Shown here piece after piece: positions 8,890 to 16,159 of a DNA stretch of 16,245 nucleotides (positions are counted from its first letter, which is position 1; each line of letters opens with the position of its first letter). Below the pieces are notes generated by a model. It saw nothing but the letters and a program-made list of their open reading frames with translations, was not told where the DNA came from and did not search any database. Both the position numbers and the translations under genes were made by a program. This DNA is from CAYYJM01 sp964471755 (GTDB taxonomy: Bacteria > Planctomycetota > Planctomycetia > Gemmatales > Gemmataceae), in the NCBI GenBank assembly GCA_964471755.1, contig CAYYJM010000139.1, positions 1-16,245 on the forward strand, read 5' to 3'.

Positions 8890-10154
8890 GGCTTCGGCTT
8901 CTCCTCCAGGGCGGCCCGGACCATCTCGGCCGGCTGCTGCACCGCCCGGCTGGGATGTGCCGCCAACTTCGCGATCACCGGCCGAAGCGACGACAGATCG
9001 CGCATCGGATCCTTCTGCCGGAGCTGCACCGTCGCCTGCAAGGCCCCCTGGAGGACATCGAGGACGCGGGCCTGATTCGGAATCCGCTGCCCCTCGGAGT
9101 TTTCCACCAGAAGCATCGCCTTGAGGTGGTTCAGATCGAGCAGGGCCTTGAGGTCGTCCAGGGGCAGCCGCGGACTGCCACGCCAGGCCAGCGCGATGAC
9201 GGCATGACCTCGGACCAGAAACCCGGGACTGGCCTCCACCGCTCGTGGCCCCTTCTCCGGGCCGGGCCGAATCTGAAGCGTCGTCCGCAGTTCCTCGCCC
9301 GCGCCGTCGTCCTCGGTCAGCTTCAGCAGCATGGCGTCGATCGCCTGGTTCTGGGCGGACGTGCCAGTCCAGTATCGCGAACAGAAGGCCGCCCCTTCGC
9401 GCAGGACCGGATCGGGATCGCTGGCGCACTTCGCCAGCGTGGCGTCGAGGCCGAGCAGATCGGGCTGACCGGAACGCAGGGCCTGGAGATACCGTAGAGC
9501 GGCCTGCACTCCCTCGGCCAACTGGCCGGTCGCCGGCTCCTCGGACAGGTAGGTGATGTAGGCGTCGCTGTGGCTGGCCGGGAGCTTGTCCCAGCGTTGC
9601 AGGCTTTCGCCGAGAACGGCCAGGGCATTCAGCGCGGGCCGACGGCGATAGGCCAGGGCGAGCGGCTCGATGGCCGGCTGGCTCTCGGTCAACTCGCGCA
9701 GCAGCGGCAGACCGACCGGGAGCATTGAGCAGGACAGAGTGGTCAGCAACTCTTGCAGATAATCGCGATCGCCCAGGAGGAGGCTACGCTCCCGGTCGGC
9801 ATCTGCGGTACTCAGGCCCGGCAGTCGTGCGAAGAAGGTCTCCTCCCGTGGCGTGGAGACCCGGACGAGTCGATCCAGCCGACCCAGCATTTCCAGGGCG
9901 ATGTCCGGATTGAGAGCCGTATCGACGTCCTTGCGCATCTTGCCCTGGAGCGTGGCCAGGGCCGCCTGCCGTGCGGTGGCGTTGGTCTGAGCGAGGGCGG
10001 TGCGTAGCTCGTCCAGCGGGTGGGGCGGCGACTGCCAACCCAGGACCAGGGCCACGATGACCAGGACGACAAACAGCAGGCCCGGCACCAACGGCCAGAG
10101 GATGCGCCCGGGAGAGGGCTCGGCCATCGTGTCGAAGTCGTTCGTCGTGGACAT
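8886..10154 (-). CDS. Membrane-anchored helical-repeat (HEAT-like?) protein of unknown function
   Basis: The protein has 422 aa. The start at 10154 is fixed by a perfect AAGGAGGT five bases upstream; the frame stays open much further upstream, but nothing there looks protein-like. One hydrophobic segment lies at residues 19-40, after a short cytoplasmic tail, so most of the protein should sit outside the cytoplasm. The rest is rich in Leu/Ala helices with repeating patterns (for example LLRELTES, ALAYRRRPALNALAVLGESL, DLKALLDLNHLKAM) that suggest HEAT/armadillo-like repeats. This is a visual impression, not a domain match. No catalytic motif was seen. It shares a 4-bp overlap with trpF, with which it must be co-transcribed, but it has no known link to tryptophan synthesis. 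Confidence 0.8.
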   Translation of the reverse strand: MSTTNDFDTMAEPSPGRILWPLVPGLLFVVLVIVALVLGWQSPPHPLDELRTALAQTNATARQAALATLQGKMRKDVDTALNPDIALEMLGRLDRLVRVSTPREETFFARLPGLSTADADRERSLLLGDRDYLQELLTTLSCSMLPVGLPLLRELTESQPAIEPLALAYRRRPALNALAVLGESLQRWDKLPASHSDAYITYLSEEPATGQLAEGVQAALRYLQALRSGQPDLLGLDATLAKCASDPDPVLREGAAFCSRYWTGTSAQNQAIDAMLLKLTEDDGAGEELRTTLQIRPGPEKGPRAVEASPGFLVRGHAVIALAWRGSPRLPLDDLKALLDLNHLKAMLLVENSEGQRIPNQARVLDVLQGALQATVQLRQKDPMRDLSSLRPVIAKLAAHPSRAVQQPAEMVRAALEEKPKP

Positions 10155-10158
10155 GCTG

Positions 10159-10178
10159 CACCTCCTTATCTGGAGGTG
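10159..10178 (-). promoter_or_regulatory. Hairpin that sequesters the Shine-Dalgarno of the membrane protein-trpF unit
   Basis: In the mRNA sense, CACCTCC (10178-10172) is followed by the 6-nt loop AGATAA and by GGAGGTG (10165-10159). The 3' arm is the Shine-Dalgarno sequence of the gene starting at 10154. The perfect 7-bp, GC-rich stem would hide it. Because trpF is coupled to this gene, the hairpin could set expression of both. The structure is seen; the regulatory role is inferred. Confidence 0.6.
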
Positions 10179-10379
10179 TATCCGGTTTGCCGTCAAGACA
10201 CAAGATCTCGATACAGACCATTCATCCTTCCAGCAGGCTGCCCCGGTTTCGTACCTTCCGTGGTGTCGTTCCTTCAGCCGCTTCGCCGGAATGTCGATAA
10301 GTTCCCTACCTTCCGCTCCCCGGCCAGTCTGTGGGAGGACAAGCGGAGGGACCGATCGCCGCTGGCAATCGGTCGTTGC

Positions 10380-11192
10380 ATGGACCCTGCAGCGGATGAG
10401 CCGGAAATGGGAATATCTGTTGGTGTGCTTCTCACAGCTGCCTGTTTGAGTACCGGAGCCAGCAAGGTGGTTCCGGGCACAAACGTCAGCAGTACCCCTC
10501 CCGGGCAGGCGGTCGGCGTTCTGTACCACTCCCTGCCCGATGGCCGGGGAGGAACGTACGCCAGCACCTCGGCCTATGTCCCGCGAGAGGGCGATCTCGT
10601 CTTCTTCGACGACCGCAAGGTCCCCTGGGACTTCCTGTACTGGATTGCCGGGACGGCCGCACCGTTCCACGTCGGCATCGTCGTCAAGCGGCCCGACGGT
10701 AACATGGCCATCCTGGAAAGCGGGCCGGACGACACGCTCTACGTCCACATCCTGGACGTGACGCCGCGATTGCACGAATTCCTGAAGGATTTCCCCACGG
10801 GCAATCTTCAGATCCGCCAGTGCAAGGCGTGTCTGACGCCGGAGCAGTCGAAGGCACTGACCGACTTCGCCGTCCGCAACGATGGCAAATCGTACGCCTG
10901 GGGCCGACTGCTGCTCCAGGGCACCTACTTCCGCCGCCGTGGCACCTGGCGGGAGGATTCCTGGTCCACGACCCGCCTGGCTCGTGAGCGCTGGCTCTGC
11001 TGCGAGATCGTCGTCTCGGGAGCCCACCTCATCGGCCTGATCGATGGTCGGGTGATCAAGTCGGAAACGACCTACCCGCTCGATATCGTCAATGATAAGC
11101 GGTTCGATCTGTCGGCGAACTACTGCCCGGCCGCATTCTGGGGGCCGGGACCGTGCGGACCCTGTGCCGCGGTGCCGCCGAGGGGTCCGTGA
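10380..11192 (+). CDS. Permuted NlpC/P60 (YiiX-like) cysteine hydrolase
   Basis: The protein has 270 aa from the ATG at 10380; the ATG at 10407 is an alternative, and neither has a strong Shine-Dalgarno. The core is typical of circularly permuted papain-like hydrolases (YiiX/DUF830 type): GDLVFFDD at 71-78, FHVGIVV with the expected catalytic H97, ILESG with E113, and a late nucleophile in WLCCEIVVSGAHLIGL, most likely C207. Such enzymes act on amide or ester bonds in cell wall peptides or lipids; the substrate here is unknown. The hydrophobic GVLLTAACLSTG near residues 14-26 may be the remains of a signal or lipoprotein sequence, but no positive residues precede it in this frame. It ends in a Cys/Pro-rich tail. 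It is divergent from the membrane protein-trpF unit (225-bp gap). Confidence 0.75.
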   Translation: MDPAADEPEMGISVGVLLTAACLSTGASKVVPGTNVSSTPPGQAVGVLYHSLPDGRGGTYASTSAYVPREGDLVFFDDRKVPWDFLYWIAGTAAPFHVGIVVKRPDGNMAILESGPDDTLYVHILDVTPRLHEFLKDFPTGNLQIRQCKACLTPEQSKALTDFAVRNDGKSYAWGRLLLQGTYFRRRGTWREDSWSTTRLARERWLCCEIVVSGAHLIGLIDGRVIKSETTYPLDIVNDKRFDLSANYCPAAFWGPGPCGPCAAVPPRGP

Positions 11193-11224
11193 TCGTCGCG
11201 CAAGCCGGCTTCCCGCCGCACCAC

Positions 11225-11253
11225 TTGCCAGCGGACCACGCCTGGTCTACGCT
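11225..11253 (+). promoter_or_regulatory. Promoter-like site upstream of the flavoprotein gene
   Basis: TTGCCA (11225-11230), a 17-bp spacer and TACGCT (11248-11253) lie in the 88-bp gap before the gene. The predicted transcript start is about 20 bases before the ATG, which leaves room for its GGGGAGGAG Shine-Dalgarno. Confidence 0.4.
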
Positions 11254-11280
11254 GGCGAGTGGCCGTTTTGGGGAGGAGCC

Positions 11281-12525
11281 ATGTCGGGCGAAGCCGAGTG
11301 GGACATTGCCGTCGTCGGAGCCGGGGCCGCCGGTCTCATGGCCGCGATCCGCGCCGCCGAGCTGGGCCGACGCGTAGTCCTGCTGGAGAAGAACCGCAAA
11401 GTCGCCGTCAAGATTCTCATGTCCGGCGGTACCCGCTGCAACATCACGCACGACTGCGACAACCGCGGTATCGTCGCCGCGTACGGCAGCCCGGGTAAGT
11501 TCCTGCACGCTCCGCTGGCCGCGTTCGGCGTGCGGGAGACGCTCGACTTCTTCCATGCCGAGGGTGTCCCGACCAAGGTCGAGGAAACCGGCAAGGTCTT
11601 CCCGGTGTCCGACAAGGCCCTCGACGTGCAGCAGGCTCTTCTCCGCCGACTGCACCGCTCCGGAGCGATCCTGGCCGCCGAGGAACCCGTCCTCGACCTG
11701 ATCCGCGAGGGGGACGGCTTCCGACTGACAACGCCACGTCGCTCGCTGACCGCTGGTCGGGTGATCGTGACGACGGGCGGCCTCTCCTTTCCCGGCTGCG
11801 GCACGACCGGCGACGGCTACCCGTGGGCCGTCGCGTTCGGCCATACGATCGTGCCGACGCGGCCGGCCCTGGTGCCGATCACGACCCAGGTGCCGTGGGT
11901 GGCCGAACTGCGCGGCATCACCCTGCCCGATGCCGGCGTCCGCATCCTGGAGGGCGACAGGGGCCTGGGCGGTAAACGCGGCTCACTGCTGTTCGCCCAC
12001 TTCGGCCTGTCGGGGCCGGTCGTTCTCGACCTGAGCCGGATCGTCTCGGGTCATGCAAAACCGACGACGCTCGGTCTGGAGATCGACTTCGCCGCCGGTC
12101 TGCGTGAGCCGGATGTGGACGAGCATCTCAAGACGCAGTCCGTGGCGTCGGGCAAGAAACACCTGACGACGATCCTGCCGGGAGAACTGCCGACCCGAGT
12201 CTGCGAGGTGATCCTGACGCAGGCAGGATTGCCGGTCGATCGCAAGGCGGCGGCCCTGAGCAAGGCAGAGCGACAGCGACTTGTCACCGCGATCAAGCGC
12301 TGTCGGCTGCCGGTGTCGGGAACGCTCGGCTACGCCAAGGCCGAGGTGACGGCTGGCGGCGTATCGCTCGACGAGGTGAGTTCACGCGATCTGCGGAGCA
12401 AGAAGATGCCGGGCCTGTTCCTGGCCGGCGAGATCCTCGATCTCGATGGCCCGATCGGCGGCTATAACTTCCAGGCGGCATGGAGTACGGGCTGGCTCGC
12501 CGGACAGGCGGCCGCTGCGGAGTGA
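11281..12525 (+). CDS. HI0933/YhiN-family NAD(P)/FAD-dependent oxidoreductase
   Basis: The protein has 414 aa. The start at 11281 is preceded by GGGGAGGAG. The N-terminal Rossmann FAD-binding motif is VVGAGAAGLMAA (about 11-22), ending in the acidic E36. The family signature ILMSGGTRCNITH follows (about 45-57), usually written GGGRCN. A second dinucleotide-type segment, VIVTTGGLSFPGCGTTGDGY, lies mid-protein. The C-terminus, FLAGEILDLDGPIGGYNFQ, is the conserved FAD-closing region of the HI0933/YhiN/BaiN flavoproteins. The length is typical. Members are widespread cytoplasmic flavoproteins; the substrate is mostly unknown, though BaiN acts in bile acid reduction in gut clostridia, which is unlikely to apply here. 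It converges on the vapC-like gene with 3 bp between stop codons. The family is secure, the reaction is not. Confidence 0.92.
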   Translation: MSGEAEWDIAVVGAGAAGLMAAIRAAELGRRVVLLEKNRKVAVKILMSGGTRCNITHDCDNRGIVAAYGSPGKFLHAPLAAFGVRETLDFFHAEGVPTKVEETGKVFPVSDKALDVQQALLRRLHRSGAILAAEEPVLDLIREGDGFRLTTPRRSLTAGRVIVTTGGLSFPGCGTTGDGYPWAVAFGHTIVPTRPALVPITTQVPWVAELRGITLPDAGVRILEGDRGLGGKRGSLLFAHFGLSGPVVLDLSRIVSGHAKPTTLGLEIDFAAGLREPDVDEHLKTQSVASGKKHLTTILPGELPTRVCEVILTQAGLPVDRKAAALSKAERQRLVTAIKRCRLPVSGTLGYAKAEVTAGGVSLDEVSSRDLRSKKMPGLFLAGEILDLDGPIGGYNFQAAWSTGWLAGQAAAAE

Positions 12526-12528
12526 GCT

Positions 12529-12951
12529 TCAAGGCACGTCCTGGAGCCTCGCCACGTTGGCCGACCAGGAGGTTCCGCTCAGAGCGTTTACCAGCCGGTC
12601 ATCGGCCGTGACCATCGCGCCGCCGAGTTGCACCGCCAGAGCGACGTACAGGCAGTCGTACACCGTGCGGGCGGTCTGATCGGCGATCGTGAACGCCGGC
12701 GGCACGAGCGGCCCCAGAGCATGCCGGGTGATCGGTAGCTGCGGGAGCAACAGCAGGATCGCCACGGCATCCGGTCGGGCCAGTTGCCCACGCTGGACGT
12801 TCTTCCAGAGGACGTTGCCGACTTCCAGGTCGAGGAAGTCCGGCGCGTGCAGGGGGCACCCACCATCCCGGAGTCGGATCGCCTCAGCGGAGAAGGGCTC
12901 CGGCACGAACCACTTCACGACCACGCTGGAGTCCACCACGGCCGGCGTCAT
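12529..12951 (-). CDS. VapC-like PIN-domain toxin (ribonuclease)
   Basis: The protein has 140 aa. The four acidic positions of a PIN domain are present: D7 in VVDSSVVVKWF, E43 in DFLDLEVGNVLW, D99 in TVYDCLYVALA, and D117 in TADDRLVNAL. PIN toxins of the VapC type cut specific RNAs and are held in check by an antitoxin encoded just upstream. Here the ATG overlaps the stop of a 75-aa gene as ATGA, the usual layout for such pairs. The VYDCLYVALA helix and VTADD are characteristic of VapC rather than of other PIN proteins. The RNA target cannot be deduced. Confidence is high for the fold, good for the toxin role. Confidence 0.88.
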   Translation of the reverse strand: MTPAVVDSSVVVKWFVPEPFSAEAIRLRDGGCPLHAPDFLDLEVGNVLWKNVQRGQLARPDAVAILLLLPQLPITRHALGPLVPPAFTIADQTARTVYDCLYVALAVQLGGAMVTADDRLVNALSGTSWSANVARLQDVP

Positions 12952-13175
12952 CGGTCGCGATCCTCCCGGACGTCGTCGGTGCTGTCGCCGAAATCGCGGC
13001 CGCTGGCCGCCAGGCGTTCGCGGATCGCATCGACCTGAGCCCGCAGATTCCCCACGTCGCCCTTCGCCTGGACGATCACGACCACCTCGAACTCGGTATC
13101 CGGCCGACCCAGCGGCAGATGCAGCGAGAGCGTCCCATCGGCTCCCGTGCGCTGGCTCGCGTGAATCGTTTGCAT
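12948..13175 (-). CDS. Small putative antitoxin partner of the PIN toxin
   Basis: The protein has 75 aa. The start at 13175 follows GGGAG at a suitable distance. The N-terminal half is beta-rich (GTLSLHLPLG, then EFEVVVIVQ). The C-terminal half is helical and charged (NLRAQVDAIRERLAAS) and ends in an acidic/arginine tail, a plausible toxin-binding arm. It does not show a recognisable ribbon-helix-helix, AbrB or Phd signature, so the DNA-binding class is unclear. The antitoxin role is inferred from position: it precedes and overlaps the vapC-like gene by 4 bp. Confidence 0.7.
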   Translation of the reverse strand: MQTIHASQRTGADGTLSLHLPLGRPDTEFEVVVIVQAKGDVGNLRAQVDAIRERLAASGRDFGDSTDDVREDRDR

Positions 13176-13223
13176 GACGCTGCTCCCTCGTTCGTGGGCT
13201 TCCGGCAGGATCGCCACCCCGGT

Positions 13224-13252
13224 ATTGTATTCGACCCACGGCGTGAAATGAA
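13224..13252 (-). promoter_or_regulatory. Promoter-like site of the toxin-antitoxin pair
   Basis: On the minus strand TTCATT (13252-13247), a 17-bp spacer and a good -10, TACAAT (13229-13224), precede the antitoxin start by about 50 bp. The -35 is weak and lies in the T-rich tail of the ppdK terminator. Confidence 0.4.
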
Positions 13253-13285
13253 GCAAGCCCGGGCGCGGCAACGCCCGGGCTTGCT
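13252..13285 (-). terminator. Rho-independent terminator of ppdK
   Basis: A perfect 14-bp stem (AGCAAGCCCGGGCG, 13252-13265, with 13272-13285) with a 6-nt loop begins 19 bases past the ppdK stop codon. It is followed in the ppdK direction by the T-rich TTCATTTCA. This is the strongest terminator in the window. Confidence 0.85.
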
Positions 13286-13304
13286 GATCAGTGCCATCGA
13301 GAGG

Positions 13305-16067
13305 TCACTTCTTCTTCGCCGCCTCCAGCGCCGCCTGCGCCGCCGCCAGACGAGCGATCGGCACACGGAACGGACTGCACGAGACGTAGTTCAGCCCGAT
13401 CCGGTAGCAGAACTTCACCGAGTCCGGCTCGCCACCATGCTCGCCGCAGATGCCGATCTTGAGATCCTTCCGCGTCTGCCGACCGCGCTCGACGCCGATC
13501 TGCATCAGGCCGCCGACGCCGTCGAAGTCGATCACCTGGAACGGATCCTTCTTCAGCACCTCCGGCTGCGGCTCCTCCTCGCCGGCCGCGTTCTTCACCT
13601 TCGGCGGGTCCATGTAGACCTTGATGAAGCTGCCGTAGTCGTCCCGGCTCATGCCCAGGCCCGTCTGCGTCAGATCGTTCGTCCCGAAGCTGAAGAACTC
13701 CGCCGTCTCGGCGATCTGGTCCGCCACGATGCACGCACGCGGCAACTCGATCATCGTGCCGACCAGGTACTCGACCGTGACGCCCTTCTCCTGGAACACC
13801 GCGGCCGCCGTCTCGCGCACCAGCTTCGTCTGCGCCTCCAGTTCCGTCCGGAAGCCGACCAGCGGGATCATCACCTCGGGGTGAACGACCACGCCCTCCT
13901 TCTTCAGATCGCAGGCCGCCTCGAAGATCGCCCGGGCCTGCATCTCCGTGATCTCGGGGAAGACGATCCCCAGACGACAACCCCGGAAGCCGAGCATCGG
14001 ATTGAACTCGTGCAGCGCCTTGACCCGATCGCGGATCACCGAGGCCGAGACGCCCATCTCCTTCGCCATCTCCTCCTGCCCCTTGTCGTCGTGCGGCAGG
14101 AACTCGTGCAGCGGCGGATCGAGCGTCCGGATCGTCACCGGGTAGCCCTTCATCGCCTTGAACAGACCATAGAAGTCGGCCCGCTGATGCGGCAGCAGCT
14201 TCGCCAGGGCCTTGCGGCGCGCCTCCGGCGAGCCGGCCAGGATCATCTCCCGCATCTCCTTGATGTGGTCGAAGAACATGTGTTCCGTCCGGCACAGACC
14301 GATGCCCTCGGCCCCGAAAGCCATCGCCGCCGTCGCCTGGTCCGGCTTGTCCGCGTTGGTCCGAATCTTGAAGTTGCCGCGCGCCTTGTCCGCCCACTGC
14401 ATCAGCTTGTCGAACAGCTGGTAGATCTTCGACTCGCCCGGCTTCAGCGTCCTGGCGATCAGAACCTGCACCACCTCGCTCGCCTTGGTGCCAACCTGTC
14501 CGGCGATCACCTCGCCGGTGAAGCCGTCGATCGAGATGAAGTCGTCTTCCTTCAGCACCTTGTCGCCGACCGTCACGGTGCGAGCTTCGTAGTCGATCTT
14601 CAGCGCACCGCAGCCGACGATGCAGACCTTGCCCATCTGCCGACTGACCAGGGCGGCATGACTCGACGCGCCACCGAAGGCCGTCAGGATGCCGTCGGCC
14701 GCCTGCATGCCGCGGATGTCCTCCGGCGTCGTCTCCCGGCGAACCAGGATGACGCCCTTGCCCTTCTTGTGGACGTACTCCTCGGCTTCCTCGGCGAAGA
14801 ACTTGATCCGACCACTGGCCGCGCCCGGCCCGGCGTTGATGCCCTGGGCCAGCTTGCGACCTTCGTCGATCGCCTTGCGCTTCGCCTCCGGATCGAAGAT
14901 CGGCTGCAGCAGCTGGTTCAGATCGTCCGGCGGAACCCACTCCGTCGAGAGCGCCGTCTCCGGCGTGATCAGCCCCTCCTCGACGAAGTCGATGGCGAAC
15001 TTGACGGCCGCGAAGCCGGTTCGCTTGCCGTTGCGCGTCTGCAACATCCAGAGCTTGCCCTTCTGGATGGTGAACTCGATGTCCTGGACGTTCTTGTAGT
15101 GCGCCTCCAGCTTGCCGCGGATCTCCTCCAGCTCGGCGTACGCCTTCGGCATCTCGCTCTTCAGCTGGGCGATCTTCTTCGGCGTCCGGATGCCGGCGAC
15201 CACGTCCTCGCCCTGGGCGTTGAGCAGATACTCGCCGTAGAAGACCTTCTCGCCGGTCGCCGGATCGCGCGTGAAGGCGACGCCGGTGCCGGAGTCCTCG
15301 CCCATGTTGCCGAAGACCATCGAGCAAATGTTCGCCGCCGTGCCCCACGAGTGCGGGTAGTTGTACTGCCGACGATAGATGATCGCGCGCTCGTTCTGCC
15401 ACGAGGCGAAGACCGCGGCGACCGCGCCGTAGAGCTGCTCCATCGGGTCGTCGGGGAACTCACGCTGCTTCTTTTCCTTGACCGCCGCCTTGAAGCGCTT
15501 GACCAGCTCCTTGAGATGGGCCACCGTCAGCTTGGTGTCCTCCTCGACGCCGACCTCGTGCTTCAGCTCGTCCATGATCTTCTCGAAGGGGTCGATCTCC
15601 TTCGACTGCGGCTTGAGGTCCAGCACCACGTCGCCGTACATCTGCACGAACCGGCGATAACTGTCCCAGGCGAAGCGTTCGTTCTGGGTGCTGTCGATCA
15701 GTCCTTGCAGCGTCTTCTCGTTCAGGCCGATGTTCAGCACCGTGTCCATCATGCCGGGCATGGAGACTCGCGCCCCGGAGCGGCAGGAGACGAGCAGCGG
15801 ATTCTTCGCGTCGCCGAACTTCGCGCCCATCGCCTTCTCGGTCTTGGCGAGGGCCTCCTCGACCTGCTTCTTCAGGTCGGCGGGGTACTGCTTGTTGTTG
15901 GCCCCGTAGTGGATGCAGACCTCGGTGGTGATCGTGAAGCCGGCCGGCACGGGCAGGCCGATCCGGCACATCTCGGCCAGGTTGGCTCCCTTGCCGCCGA
16001 GGAGTTCCTTCATCTTGCCATCGCCCTCGGCCGAGTTGCCGCCGAAGAAGTAGACGTACTTGTTCAT
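13305..16067 (-). CDS. ppdK: Pyruvate, phosphate dikinase
   Basis: The protein has 920 aa. It interconverts pyruvate + ATP + Pi and PEP + AMP + PPi in the cytoplasm, at the glycolysis/gluconeogenesis branch. All parts are present: an N-terminal ATP-grasp region with GGKGANLAEM (24-33) and SCRSGARVSMPGMMD (94-108); a central swivelling domain with the phospho-histidine H470 in GGASSHAALVSRQMGK; and a C-terminal PEP/pyruvate barrel with IGLCRTEHMF, FGTNDLTQ, GICGEHGGEP and the catalytic Cys (C897) in VSCSPFRVP. The usual swivel motif is GGMTSHAAVVAR; here Met-Thr is replaced by Ala-Ser. It is slightly longer than the classic 874-aa enzyme, partly from a charged insert (KVKNAAGEEEPQPEV) late in the barrel. 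The start at 16067 has AGGAAG upstream, and the gene ends in its own terminator. The function is secure. Confidence 0.97.
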   Translation of the reverse strand: MNKYVYFFGGNSAEGDGKMKELLGGKGANLAEMCRIGLPVPAGFTITTEVCIHYGANNKQYPADLKKQVEEALAKTEKAMGAKFGDAKNPLLVSCRSGARVSMPGMMDTVLNIGLNEKTLQGLIDSTQNERFAWDSYRRFVQMYGDVVLDLKPQSKEIDPFEKIMDELKHEVGVEEDTKLTVAHLKELVKRFKAAVKEKKQREFPDDPMEQLYGAVAAVFASWQNERAIIYRRQYNYPHSWGTAANICSMVFGNMGEDSGTGVAFTRDPATGEKVFYGEYLLNAQGEDVVAGIRTPKKIAQLKSEMPKAYAELEEIRGKLEAHYKNVQDIEFTIQKGKLWMLQTRNGKRTGFAAVKFAIDFVEEGLITPETALSTEWVPPDDLNQLLQPIFDPEAKRKAIDEGRKLAQGINAGPGAASGRIKFFAEEAEEYVHKKGKGVILVRRETTPEDIRGMQAADGILTAFGGASSHAALVSRQMGKVCIVGCGALKIDYEARTVTVGDKVLKEDDFISIDGFTGEVIAGQVGTKASEVVQVLIARTLKPGESKIYQLFDKLMQWADKARGNFKIRTNADKPDQATAAMAFGAEGIGLCRTEHMFFDHIKEMREMILAGSPEARRKALAKLLPHQRADFYGLFKAMKGYPVTIRTLDPPLHEFLPHDDKGQEEMAKEMGVSASVIRDRVKALHEFNPMLGFRGCRLGIVFPEITEMQARAIFEAACDLKKEGVVVHPEVMIPLVGFRTELEAQTKLVRETAAAVFQEKGVTVEYLVGTMIELPRACIVADQIAETAEFFSFGTNDLTQTGLGMSRDDYGSFIKVYMDPPKVKNAAGEEEPQPEVLKKDPFQVIDFDGVGGLMQIGVERGRQTRKDLKIGICGEHGGEPDSVKFCYRIGLNYVSCSPFRVPIARLAAAQAALEAAKKK

Positions 16068-16117
16068 GAACTTTCTTCCTGGTGGGATGCGACCGCCGGG
16101 GTCGTTGCCATGAGAGC

Positions 16118-16146
16118 GTTCTACGGACTGGGGCGGCTCTTGGCAA
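16118..16146 (-). promoter_or_regulatory. Promoter-like site of ppdK
   Basis: On the minus strand, TTGCCA (16146-16141), a 17-bp spacer and TAGAAC (16123-16118) would start transcription about 45 nt before the ppdK ATG. Confidence 0.4.
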
Positions 16147-16159
16147 AGCTCGTCTTCCT

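Noticed and set aside
13288..15402. 704-codon open frame on the minus strand overlapping ppdK in another frame
   Set aside because: The translation is low-complexity Gly/Arg/Asp-rich and the overlapping ppdK frame has every expected family motif.
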